In this document: positions 26,046 through 33,953 of the stretch, in pieces | How the letters are laid out: each line of letters starts with the position of its first letter | Position numbering within the stretch: position 1 is the stretch's first letter | From: Roseovarius marisflavi | GTDB taxonomy: Bacteria > Pseudomonadota > Alphaproteobacteria > Rhodobacterales > Rhodobacteraceae | Assembly (NCBI RefSeq): GCF_900142625.1 | Contig: NZ_FRBN01000007.1 | Coordinates: 62,001 to 126,000 of the forward strand | Direction: 5' to 3' | Length of the DNA stretch: 64,000 bases | Notes under the pieces: generated by a model | What the model was told of the DNA's origin: nothing | Databases searched by the model: none | Seen by the model: only the letters and a program-made list of their open reading frames with translations | Made by a program: the position numbers and the translations under genes

Positions 26046-27146
26046 TTAGCGCCCATGAATCAGCGTGTGAAACAACTTGGGATCAATGCTGTCAGAGGCA
26101 AAGGTCTCACCCTCGGTCAAAACGCTAACCGCATCGTGACTATGCAGACTTTCCTGATGGCTCGCGATCACCCGGAAATCGCCAATCCGCGGATCGCCAA
26201 GCAATTGCTCGCAGAAAAGGCGCGCGGCATCCTCGACAAAGATCGGATTGGCGGCATTCAACTCGGCAAAGGCCTGTTCATCCTCGCGCTTGACCATGAC
26301 CTGTGTCTCGGTCGGCACCGCGCGGCGGGCCAGCTCGATCAGATCCTCGAACCACAGGCAATCTCCCGGCATCACCTCGACCGAGAGTCGCGCAACCGAG
26401 CGCTGCGAATGCGGCGTCGCCAGTTGACCGCGCGCCGAACGTGCATGTTCCGAAAGCTCAAGCGAACAGGGGCAGGTCGAGGAATAGACGTAATCAAGAT
26501 GCATGAACTTGCGCCGCGCACCGCCGGTCTCCACCAACTCAAGCGCGATATCGTAATACTGAAACCCGTCCAGCCCCGAGCGCAAGGAACGCACCCGCGC
26601 CGGATAAGACAGCCGCATTTGCAGACGCGCATCGAGACTGTCGAGATCGGTGATGTAATCGTTCAGCGCCGCTTCCATCACCTCGAAACTAAAGGTTTTT
26701 TCGGCATGCTTGTAAAAGCTGCGCATGATCCGGGACATGTTGATGCCCTTGCGGTCGGCCTCAAGGCTGACGGTGCCGGTCACCGCGGTTTCCAGCGTCA
26801 GATCGCCATTGTCACGGGTATGAAATCCGATCGGCAGGCGGAAATTGGAAATTCCCACATGCTGAAGATGCTGCTTGCTGCCACGGATAAGAGAACTTGG
26901 CCCGTTCTGAAGATCGGGCAGCGTGGCGCGATAGGCCCCATCGACGGTGAAGTCCTCTGGGTAATGCCGCGTCAGCGCCGGATAGTTCGACATCCGCCCC
27001 GTCGGCAAAAGCCGCGCGATCGACGGCTCAAGATCGGCCACCTCTTCGGGCGTGGCCGTTTGCGCCCAGGCACGCAACAAGGCAAGCGCCTGTTTCGCGT
27101 CATCCCGATCCGGCGCGCTATTCATCTTGGGCGGGTGCACATTCAT
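26046..27146 (-). CDS. folE2: GTP cyclohydrolase FolE2 (GTP cyclohydrolase IB)
   Basis: 366 aa from ATG 27146 (MNVHPPKMNS). Makes 7,8-dihydroneopterin triphosphate from GTP for folate and queuosine-type pathways, using a metal other than an obligatory zinc. Family landmarks: GISNFRLPI (about 117), SSTCPCSLELSEHARS with the catalytic cysteine (about 218), PHSQRSVARLSVE and a C-terminal SHQESLHSHDA. In bacteria with two isozymes folE2 is often zinc-repressed; a weak Zur-like dyad CGTA-ATGATA-TACG lies at 27213-27226. Confidence 0.95.
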   Translation of the reverse strand: MNVHPPKMNSAPDRDDAKQALALLRAWAQTATPEEVADLEPSIARLLPTGRMSNYPALTRHYPEDFTVDGAYRATLPDLQNGPSSLIRGSKQHLQHVGISNFRLPIGFHTRDNGDLTLETAVTGTVSLEADRKGINMSRIMRSFYKHAEKTFSFEVMEAALNDYITDLDSLDARLQMRLSYPARVRSLRSGLDGFQYYDIALELVETGGARRKFMHLDYVYSSTCPCSLELSEHARSARGQLATPHSQRSVARLSVEVMPGDCLWFEDLIELARRAVPTETQVMVKREDEQAFAELNAANPIFVEDAARLFCEQLLGDPRIGDFRVIASHQESLHSHDAVSVLTEGETFASDSIDPKLFHTLIHGR

Positions 27147-27286
27147 CACCAGGTTCCTTTTACGTGCTGCCAGACTTATGACATAGGGCGGCTTGAAACA
27201 AATTGCCAATTTCGTAATGATATACGGCAAAAGCGGCAAAATGGATCAAACACGCCCCGGATCATGCGGTCCAAGGAGGCCCGCGC

Positions 27287-28471
27287 CTAGCCGGCGGCAT
27301 CCAGCGCGCGAGTGATATCGGCAATCAGATCGTCGCAATCTTCAAGCCCCACACTCAAGCGCACAAGGCCCGGCGTGATGCCAAGGCTCGCCTTTTGCGC
27401 GGCCGGAAGACGCTGATGCGTGGTGGTGGCGGGATGGGTCGCAATCGACTTGGCATCGCCCAGGTTGTTGGAAATCACCACGATCTCCAGCGCGTTCAAG
27501 AATCGAAACGCCGCCTCTTGCCCGCCCTTGAGGTCAAGCGCAAGAACAGTGCCGCCCTTGCCCATTTCACGCAGGACAAGATCATGCTGGGCATGGCTCG
27601 GATGCCCCGGATAGATCGCCCGCGCCAAGGCGTCGTGCCCTTGCAGGGCCTCGGCAATCGCGAGGGCCGTATCGGCCTGGGCGCGCACCCGAAGATCAAT
27701 GGTTTCCAACCCCTTGAGCATGATCCAGGCGGTAAAGGGCGACATCGAGCCGCCGGTATGCTTCATGTAGGGCTCAAGCGTGCCTCGAATAAAGTCGCGC
27801 GTGCCAAGCACGACCCCGCCAAGGGCACGCCCCTGCCCGTCGATATGCTTGGTGGCGGAATAGACAACCACATCGACGCCCTGCTCAACCGCGTTGGAAA
27901 AGACCGGCGTGGCAAAGACATTGTCCACGATCACCAGCGCCCCGACGGCATGGGCCATCCTGGAGACCGCGGCCGCGTCGATCACCTCAAGCGTCGGATT
28001 GGCAATTGATTCGAAAAAGACCACCTTGGTGTCCGACCGGATCGCCGCCTGCCATTGCGCAAGATCGGTTCCATCGACGAATGTCACCTCGACACCGAAC
28101 CGCGTCAGAACCTCTTCGAGCACGTAAAGACACGAGCCGAACAACGCCCGCGCCGACACCACATGATCGCCCGCCCGCAAGCAAGAGGTCAGCGCGCCAC
28201 TGACCGCCGCCATGCCGCTGGCGGTGGCAAAGGCATCCTCGGTGCCCTCAAGCGCCGCGATCCGGTCTTCGAACATGGCCACTGTCGGATTGCCGTAGCG
28301 GGCATAGATAAACTCGTCGGGGCCTGCCTTGATAAAGCGCTCTTCGGCGGCCTCGGCGCTCTCATAGACAAAGCCCTGGGTTAGAAAAATAGCCTCGCTG
28401 ACCTCGTTATACTGACTGCGACGGGTGCCGCTGTGCACCATTCTGGTGCGACGTTTCCAAGTCTCGCTCAT
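27287..28471 (-). CDS. metZ: O-succinylhomoserine sulfhydrylase
   Basis: 394 aa from ATG 28471 with GGAGGACGAAC upstream. PLP enzyme of the Cys/Met metabolism family that forms homocysteine from O-succinyl-(or acetyl-)homoserine and sulfide. Seen: YARYGNPTVAMFEDRIAALEG, SGMAAVSGAL, the PLP lysine in VYSATKHIDGQGR (about 205) and a C-terminal HPATTTHQRL and LVRLSVGLEDCDDLI. The long in-frame extension to 28576 lies inside the leader RNA and is not coding. Controlled by a SAM-II riboswitch plus terminator. Confidence 0.95.
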   Translation of the reverse strand: MSETWKRRTRMVHSGTRRSQYNEVSEAIFLTQGFVYESAEAAEERFIKAGPDEFIYARYGNPTVAMFEDRIAALEGTEDAFATASGMAAVSGALTSCLRAGDHVVSARALFGSCLYVLEEVLTRFGVEVTFVDGTDLAQWQAAIRSDTKVVFFESIANPTLEVIDAAAVSRMAHAVGALVIVDNVFATPVFSNAVEQGVDVVVYSATKHIDGQGRALGGVVLGTRDFIRGTLEPYMKHTGGSMSPFTAWIMLKGLETIDLRVRAQADTALAIAEALQGHDALARAIYPGHPSHAQHDLVLREMGKGGTVLALDLKGGQEAAFRFLNALEIVVISNNLGDAKSIATHPATTTHQRLPAAQKASLGITPGLVRLSVGLEDCDDLIADITRALDAAG

Positions 28472-28498
28472 GTTCGTCCTCCGGGCGTAATCGCCCAC

Positions 28499-28536
28499 AA
28501 AAAAAGCCCCGACGCGGTCAAGCGAAAGGGGGCTTT
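28499..28536 (-). terminator. Leader terminator between the SAM-II riboswitch and metZ
   Basis: On the minus strand AAAGCCCC (28536-28529) pairs with GGGGCTTT (28510-28503) around an 18-base loop, then U's follow. It lies eight bases below the riboswitch and 28 above the metZ start, so it can act as the expression platform of transcriptional attenuation. Confidence 0.85.
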
Positions 28537-28544
28537 CATCCTGA

Positions 28545-28598
28545 CCTTTTAGCGGTTTATTTAACGTGGCCCGCAATCCGGTAACAAATCGCCACGGC
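28545..28598 (-). ncRNA. SAM-II riboswitch
   Basis: Minus-strand leader of metZ. P1 is CGTGGC/GCCACG (28596-28591 with 28570-28565). The loop contains GATTTGTTACCGGATTGCGG, and the 3' part reads GTTAAATAAACCGCTAAAAGG, matching the SAM-II pattern GAUUU...CCG..UUGC...GUUAAAnnA...GCUAAAAAGG. GCGG pairs with CCGC for the pseudoknot P2. SAM-II elements precede methionine-synthesis genes in alphaproteobacteria, which agrees with metZ. Confidence 0.92.
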
Positions 28599-28683
28599 CC
28601 TTCGATTACCGCGCACCGCCGCAGGCGTCAATACTGCCGCGCAGGTTTCACGCAAGCGTCATCGCTCACTGACCTGCGCCCGC

Positions 28684-28712
28684 TGCTTCTTCTTGGCAAA
28701 AATACTCAACTC
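28684..28712 (-). repeat. Interspersed intergenic element, copy 1 (RTATTT-N5-AAGAWGAAR)
   Basis: On the minus strand GAGTATTT-TTGCC-AAGAAGAAG. It lies in the interval between metZ and the GST gene. One of six copies in the window; the others are at 32581, 37426, 40366, 42545 and 45017. Confidence 0.7.
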
Positions 28713-28816
28713 CAACAGTGCCACCGCCCTTCCGCTGCGGCTTCGCACCCCGCCCTTGCCTTCAGGCTCAAACCGGTCATGCTGTGCCCTACGCGAACCC
28801 GCAGCAGGAGCCAGAC

Positions 28817-29530
28817 ATGCCCGCCAAACAAGACCCGATTGATCTCTACTTCTGGCCCACGCCGAATGGCTGGAAAGCCTCTGTCGCGCTCGAGGAGATG
28901 GGCCTGCCTTATACGCTTCACCTGATTGATATCGGTGCCGGGGATCAGTTCAAGCCAGAGTTCCTCAAGCTGTCGCCCAACAACCGCATGCCCGCGATCA
29001 CCGATCCCGACGGGCCGGATGGCGCGCCGATAAGCCTGTTTGAATCAGGCGCCATCCTGCAATATCTCGCCCGCAAGACCGGTCGGTTTTACGGGTCGAC
29101 TGAGCGCGACAGAATTGCAGTGGATCAATGGCTGATGTGGCAAATGGGCGGTGTCGGCCCGATGGCGGGTCAGGCGCATCACTTTCTCAAATATGCCCCG
29201 GCGATGGATCCGCCCCAAGACCTGCCCTATGCCAAAGACCGCTATCGCAACGAGGTGGCGCGGCTTTATGGCGTGCTTGACCGGCAATTGGCCAGGACCG
29301 AATTCGCCGCCGGCGATTTCTTTTCGATTGCCGATATGGCGATCTGGCCCTGGGCCTCGCTTTGGGAAGGCCAGCAACAGACGCTGGAGGACAAACCGCA
29401 TCTGGCGCGGTGGCTTGACATCGTTGGCGCGCGCGACGGCGTGATCAAAGGGCGCGCCCTTGCCGCCGAGAAACGCCGCAATATTCAGGATAGCCGCAGT
29501 GCGCAGAACGTGTTGTTCAAGCGCCCGTAA
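28817..29530 (+). CDS. Glutathione S-transferase family protein (YghU/YfcG-like)
   Basis: 237 aa from ATG 28817 with GCAGGAGCC upstream. An N-terminal thioredoxin fold starts LYFWPTPNGWKASVALEEMG, the TPNGWK form of the nu-class/Ure2p-like GSTs that act as glutathione-disulfide oxidoreductases. It continues with NNRMPAITDPD and LFESGAILQYLARKTG (glutathione site). The all-helical C-domain has FFSIADMAIWPWASLW. Cytosolic. Its 3' end overlaps the convergent membrane-protein gene by 14 bases. Confidence 0.9.
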   Translation: MPAKQDPIDLYFWPTPNGWKASVALEEMGLPYTLHLIDIGAGDQFKPEFLKLSPNNRMPAITDPDGPDGAPISLFESGAILQYLARKTGRFYGSTERDRIAVDQWLMWQMGGVGPMAGQAHHFLKYAPAMDPPQDLPYAKDRYRNEVARLYGVLDRQLARTEFAAGDFFSIADMAIWPWASLWEGQQQTLEDKPHLARWLDIVGARDGVIKGRALAAEKRRNIQDSRSAQNVLFKRP

Positions 29531-30167
29531 CGGGGCGAATGGTGTCCTCGTCCGGGGAGTCGGGCGGCAAGACCATAAGCACCATGAACCAGTAGAATCC
29601 GTGCAGAAACAGCACGAAAATCGGCATCACGGTGATCCAGACCCCAAGCGATTCACTGCTGATCAGGATTTCATTCACCGCGATTACCATGGCCGCCACA
29701 AGCGCGTTGACCCGCAACAGGCTGACGGTTTCGCAAACCGCCTCGCCCTCGGCGGTTGTCGGGGTGACGCGGGCCATCACTGCCCCCTCGCGGATCATGC
29801 CAAGCACCATGACCACCAAGAGGAACAGCGCAACTGCGGTGACCGCGCGTTGTGTAAACAGCGGGTTGTTCAACCAAAGCTGCAAAGCCGAGACCGCAAG
29901 AAGAATGAAAACCGGCCAACGCAACATGCCCGTGCGCCCTGCCGTGGTCTGCTGAATGCTTTCGGCGGCCTGCGGCAGGTTGCGCCAGACCGCATAGGCC
30001 TGCGCGACCACGACCGACAGGACAAAGACCTGGTCCTGCGGCACATTCAACCGCCCAAGCACGATCCAGAGGATCAGCATGATCACCACCGGCAACAGGT
30101 TCTGCGGCCGGATTGGCGGGATCGACAACATCGCGGTCAAGAGGCGGGAGGAGGTGCGTTTTATCAT
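29517..30167 (-). CDS. IspZ/YciB-like membrane protein (paralogue 2)
   Basis: 216 aa, about five or six membrane segments. No standard family name came to mind, but two blocks align with YciB/IspZ encoded two genes upstream: WLNNPLFTQRAVT with WFNDPRFFKMKPT, and AVNEILISSESLGVWITV with VLNELIWRTQTEEIWVYF. It aligns even better with the 221-aa protein between them (WLNEPLLCQRVLT; AVNEALIAQGSLSIWITF). Last of three same-strand genes; 82 bases separate it from the previous one. Ribosome site GAGG. Confidence 0.7.
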   Translation of the reverse strand: MIKRTSSRLLTAMLSIPPIRPQNLLPVVIMLILWIVLGRLNVPQDQVFVLSVVVAQAYAVWRNLPQAAESIQQTTAGRTGMLRWPVFILLAVSALQLWLNNPLFTQRAVTAVALFLLVVMVLGMIREGAVMARVTPTTAEGEAVCETVSLLRVNALVAAMVIAVNEILISSESLGVWITVMPIFVLFLHGFYWFMVLMVLPPDSPDEDTIRPVTGA

Positions 30168-30249
30168 GCCTCAATCGGTACATGCCAAAAGCGGCAATTT
30201 ATCGGCAAGGATGTGTGCTTTCCGCGAAACCTCGCGGCGATACCCCGGA

Positions 30250-30915
30250 TCACTGACGGTCCGGCGGGCCGAACGGGTATGTGAGATAAAGCAACATGCA
30301 TTCAAGCGCGTGCATCACAATCCAGAGGAACGCCGCAAAGGTGATCCAGATCGACAAGCTGCCCTGCGCGATCAGGGCCTCGTTCACAGCCATCAGGCCA
30401 AGGCAGACCATGACCTTGACCATGACGTAATGCCGCCGCTGGCTATCGCACCATTCGGCTTCATCTTTGGGCGCGACATTATCCATGACCGCGCGGTTCC
30501 CGGCCAGCCCGATCACCATCAAAATCCCCCGCAGAAAGAGTCCCCCTGTCAGAACACGCTGACACAACAGCGGCTCGTTGAGCCACAGCAAAAGGCCAAT
30601 GAGCCCGACGTGAAAGCCAAGAATGTATGTCATCATTTTGGTCGCATAGGCAGAGGACTCTCTCTTGCCGAGACGCGCAAGGGCAGCGGGAAGATTGCCC
30701 CACATCAGTGCACTTAACACAATCACCTGGCTTAGAACAAAGGCGCTCAGGCCATAGCGGGACAAAACCGCGTCAAACGGCGCCAGTACCACCCAAGCCC
30801 CAAGCAGCACCACGCCGGGCCACACGACCCGCAGCGGGACCGGCCAAATCACACTGATAAGCCCGTAAAGATGGATGAAAAACCGCATAAGCATACGGTC
30901 ATTCCATCCGATCAC
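30250..30915 (-). CDS. IspZ/YciB-like membrane protein (paralogue 1)
   Basis: 221 aa from a GTG at 30915 that has AAAAGGGG just upstream. Five to six hydrophobic segments; ends LLYLTYPFGPPDRQ. Contains the two blocks shared with YciB and with the 216-aa neighbour (WLNEPLLCQRVLT; AVNEALIAQGSLSIWITF). Starts 27 bases after the yciB stop, so it is probably co-transcribed with it. Function unknown; a role near YciB in envelope maintenance is an inference from homology and position. Confidence 0.72.
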   Translation of the reverse strand: MIGWNDRMLMRFFIHLYGLISVIWPVPLRVVWPGVVLLGAWVVLAPFDAVLSRYGLSAFVLSQVIVLSALMWGNLPAALARLGKRESSAYATKMMTYILGFHVGLIGLLLWLNEPLLCQRVLTGGLFLRGILMVIGLAGNRAVMDNVAPKDEAEWCDSQRRHYVMVKVMVCLGLMAVNEALIAQGSLSIWITFAAFLWIVMHALECMLLYLTYPFGPPDRQ

Positions 30916-30942
30916 TTGGCCCCTTTTATGGGCACAGGGCGG

Positions 30943-31560
30943 CTATTTCGAGGAACTGTCCGCCTCGTCCTCTTCGGTGGAATGATCGCGAAACAGCCTG
31001 GTCTGGGTCATGAAAAACAAGAAAATCGCCGCCGTCAGGCCGAAGGTCTTGAAATAGACCCAGATTTCCTCGGTCTGCGTCCGCCAGATCAACTCGTTCA
31101 GAACCGCCAGGCTCAGGAAAAAGAACATCAGGCGACGCGTCAGGATCAGCCAGCCCTCGTTGGTGAGCGGCATCATCCCTTCCATCACGTATTGCAGGTA
31201 AGACCGCCCCTGCAAAAGGCCCCAGCCAAGAATGCCGCCAAACAGCAGGTAAATGATCGTCGGCTTCATCTTGAAGAATCTCGGATCGTTGAACCAGACC
31301 GAGAGCCCGCCAAAGACCACGATGATCACCGCCGTGACCGCCTGCATCTTGGACAGATGGCCGGTAAGGTACCATAAAGCCCCCATCGAGATCAGGAACA
31401 CCGGGATAAACCCGGCCGTCACCACGACAAACCCCTCATACTCGGTGCCGCCAATGGTAAAGACGCGGCTCTTGAGCCAGAGATAGGCCACGAAGAAGGC
31501 GAGCACGGGGCCCATCTCAAGCGCGGTTTTTGCCCATGCGGGCGGTGATTTTTCGGCCAT
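30943..31560 (-). CDS. yciB: Inner membrane septation protein YciB/IspZ
   Basis: 205 aa from ATG 31560. Five or six membrane helices, with the family opening LEMGPVLAFFVAYLW, the central WFNDPRFFKMKPTIIYLLFGG and VLNELIWRTQTEEIWVYFKTFG. An acidic C-tail (STEEDEADSSSK) follows. YciB proteins link peptidoglycan synthesis and division with membrane homeostasis. Heads a three-gene set with two divergent paralogues and follows the EamA transporter gene by 45 bases. Confidence 0.93.
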   Translation of the reverse strand: MAEKSPPAWAKTALEMGPVLAFFVAYLWLKSRVFTIGGTEYEGFVVVTAGFIPVFLISMGALWYLTGHLSKMQAVTAVIIVVFGGLSVWFNDPRFFKMKPTIIYLLFGGILGWGLLQGRSYLQYVMEGMMPLTNEGWLILTRRLMFFFLSLAVLNELIWRTQTEEIWVYFKTFGLTAAIFLFFMTQTRLFRDHSTEEDEADSSSK

Positions 31561-31605
31561 CAGGATGTAACACACTCTGTTTCAGGTTCAGGGATGATCT
31601 TAGGT

Positions 31606-32508
31606 TCAGCCACCAAATTCAACTATGACCGCGCCAGTCGCGATCAAAGCCATCAGGGCAATACGTCGCGGCCCCACGGTTTCGCGCAGCACAAGCCAGC
31701 CGATCAGGGCGGCAAACACCGTCGAGGTCTCGCGCAGCACCGCCGCCTCGCCCACCTTGTCGAGCCGCGTCGCCAGCATGATCGAGCCGAACGACATGAA
31801 CGCCACCAGCCCGCCCGCCACCCCGCGCGCAATCAGCGGGCCAAAGGTTGGCCGCACGGGCATGCTGCGCCAGCGCAGATAGGCAAGCACCGGCATGAAC
31901 AGGCCGTCGAGAAAGAAAAACCAGGCCAGAAAGGTGAACGGATTGGCCGTGGCACGAATGCCGTAGGCGTCATAGGTGGTGTAAAGCGCCACAAAAAGCC
32001 CGGTCACCACCGCCAGCCCAAGCGCCAGAGGCATGGTATCGCGGTTCAGCGTTAGCGTGCGCAGGTTGTAAACTGCCAACCCGTAAATCCCGATCAGAAG
32101 CACGCCAATCCCCATCCACTGGATCGCAGTAAAGACCTCGCCAAACAGGAAATAAGCGCCAATCACGGTGAACAGCGGCCCGGTACCGCGCACGACCGGA
32201 TAGACCACCGTATAGGCGCCCTTGGAATAGGCCAGCCCCTGAAGCAGCTTGTAGAGGGTGTGGATCACCAGAACCCAGCCGAAAATCGGCCACATATGCG
32301 GCTCGGGCCAGGGCACGACAAAAAGCGCGAAAGGCGCGGCCATGGCGAAATAGGAAAAGTCGATCACGCCGCGACTAAGCCAGGGATCATGCCGCCCCTT
32401 TTGCAACGCGCCGAAAATGGCATGCAGGAAGGCCGCCGAGAGCGCCAGCGCCATCGCCAGATGTCGCCCGGCCTCTGTTCCCTCGAGGGAAATGAGCCAG
32501 TCGCTCAT
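31606..32508 (-). CDS. EamA/DMT-family transporter
   Basis: 300 aa from ATG 32508 (GAGGTG upstream). Ten predicted membrane helices in two EamA halves: the first runs from ALALSAAFLHAIFGAL to YGLAVYNL, the second from ALGLAVVTGLFVALYTTYDAYG to ALMALIATGAVIVEFGG. ETSTVFAALIGWLVLRETVG is the typical end-of-repeat motif. Substrate unknown; DMT exporters commonly move amino acids or metabolites. An earlier in-frame start reads through a GGGG/CCCC palindrome and is rejected. Confidence 0.9.
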   Translation of the reverse strand: MSDWLISLEGTEAGRHLAMALALSAAFLHAIFGALQKGRHDPWLSRGVIDFSYFAMAAPFALFVVPWPEPHMWPIFGWVLVIHTLYKLLQGLAYSKGAYTVVYPVVRGTGPLFTVIGAYFLFGEVFTAIQWMGIGVLLIGIYGLAVYNLRTLTLNRDTMPLALGLAVVTGLFVALYTTYDAYGIRATANPFTFLAWFFFLDGLFMPVLAYLRWRSMPVRPTFGPLIARGVAGGLVAFMSFGSIMLATRLDKVGEAAVLRETSTVFAALIGWLVLRETVGPRRIALMALIATGAVIVEFGG

Positions 32509-32525
32509 GCGCGATGCACCTCGAA

Positions 32526-32611
32526 ATGGGGGGCCAGCCCCCCAAACCGCAGGCAAAGTTGGGGGGCCAGCCCCCCAAACCCCCCGGGATATTTCAGGCA
32601 AGAAGAAACAG
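32526..32611. repeat. Duplicated GGGGGG-CCAG-CCCCCC palindrome plus interspersed element, copy 2
   Basis: The palindrome occurs twice (about 32527-32542 and 32560-32576), each followed by AAAC. Then CCCGGGATATTT-CAGGC-AAGAAGAAA gives the RTATTT-N5-AAGAWGAAR core at 32589-32608. It sits between the ftsY stop and the EamA start; the palindromes could fold as hairpins at the ftsY transcript end. Confidence 0.75.
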
Positions 32612-32623
32612 CAGCGCGGGTCG

Positions 32624-33883
32624 TCATTCGCGCTCGAGGCCGGTCAGGGCGGCGGCGAAATCTTCGGGGTCGAACGGGGCCAGATCGTCGATCTGCTCGC
32701 CCACGCCAATGGCATGGATCGGCAGGCCGAACTTATCCGCCAGCGCCACGAGGACGCCGCCGCGCGCGGTGCCGTCAAGCTTGGTCATCACAAGCCCCGA
32801 GACATCGGCCAGCTTTTGAAAGATTTCAACCTGGCTGAGCGCGTTTTGCCCGGTCGTGGCATCAAGCACCAGAAGGGTGTTATGCGGCGCGGTCGGGTCT
32901 TTCTTGCGAATGACGCGGACGATTTTCGACAGCTCTTCCATCAGGTCGGCGCGGTTTTGCAGCCGACCGGCCGTGTCGATCATCAAGAGGTCAGCCCCAT
33001 CGGCCTCAGCCTTGGTCATTGCGTCAAACGCGAGGCTCGCCGGATCGGACCCTTCGGGCGCGGTCAGCACCGGCACCCCGGCGCGCTCGCCCCAGACCTG
33101 AAGCTGTTCGACGGCGGCCGCGCGAAAGGTATCCCCAGCCGCGATCATCACCGATTTGCCCGCCGCCTTGAACTGGCTCGCGAGCTTGCCGATCGTCGTG
33201 GTCTTGCCAGAGCCATTGACGCCGACCACCAGCACCACCTGAGGGCGGTTGGGATAAAGCGGCATCGGGCGCGCGACCGGCTCCATGATGCGGGTGATCT
33301 CGGCGGCCAGAAATTGCTTGATCTCTTGCGAAGACAGGCGCTTGCCCATCCGCCCCTCGGCCATATTGGCGGTCACGCGCAGGGCGGTATCGACGCCCAT
33401 ATCGGCGCTGATCAAAAGCTCTTCAAGCTGTTCCAGCATGTCGTCGTCAAGCGCACGGCGGGTGACGGCAGGCTTGTCGCCCCGCCCCAGAAGGCGCCCC
33501 AAAAGGCCCGGACGTGCCGCCGCGGGCGCGGGTTCGGGAATCTCCAGCGGTGTGGGCGGCGTGGTTGCCTCGCGGGGGGCCTGCGGCACTTCGGCAGGGC
33601 GCTCGACGGGGATTTCGACCGGCGGGGCCTGCGGCACCTCATCAGGGCGCGGCGGAAGTTCGCGCGGCGCCGGCTCGGGATCGGATGGCGGCGGGACCGG
33701 GATGGGTGTCGGTTCTGGCTCTGGTCGCGGTTCAGGCTCTGGCTGAGGCTCGGGCGTAGGTTCAGGCGTGGTCGCCTCGGCGGGCTCTTCAACGCCACCG
33801 TCTTCGACAATCGCGTCCAAACCCTCTTCGAGTTTCGAAGAGGATTTGAACAGCCGTTCCTTGAGTTTCGAGAAAAACGCCAT
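32624..33883 (-). CDS. ftsY: Signal recognition particle receptor FtsY
   Basis: 419 aa from ATG 33883 with GGAGGCTGC upstream. SRP receptor GTPase that docks ribosome-nascent chains at the inner membrane. An N-terminal amphipathic/basic stretch (FFSKLKERLFKSSS), then an acidic proline-rich A region (PEPEP repeats, about 45-125), an N domain, and a G domain with GVNGSGKTTTIGKLA, AAGDTFRAAA, LLMIDTAGRLQNR and TKLDGTARGG. The 3' end lies just beyond an interspersed repeat element. Confidence 0.97.
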   Translation of the reverse strand: MAFFSKLKERLFKSSSKLEEGLDAIVEDGGVEEPAEATTPEPTPEPQPEPEPRPEPEPTPIPVPPPSDPEPAPRELPPRPDEVPQAPPVEIPVERPAEVPQAPREATTPPTPLEIPEPAPAAARPGLLGRLLGRGDKPAVTRRALDDDMLEQLEELLISADMGVDTALRVTANMAEGRMGKRLSSQEIKQFLAAEITRIMEPVARPMPLYPNRPQVVLVVGVNGSGKTTTIGKLASQFKAAGKSVMIAAGDTFRAAAVEQLQVWGERAGVPVLTAPEGSDPASLAFDAMTKAEADGADLLMIDTAGRLQNRADLMEELSKIVRVIRKKDPTAPHNTLLVLDATTGQNALSQVEIFQKLADVSGLVMTKLDGTARGGVLVALADKFGLPIHAIGVGEQIDDLAPFDPEDFAAALTGLERE

Positions 33884-33953
33884 GCAGCCTCCGATCCGCG
33901 TGTTAAACCTCACCTAATGCGGATCGCAGGGATATGGAAGCCTTGTAGCGCGA

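Noticed and set aside
28472..28576. N-terminal extension of metZ by 35 residues
   Set aside because: The extension is inside the riboswitch and terminator; the ATG at 28471 has GGAGG and gives the normal length.
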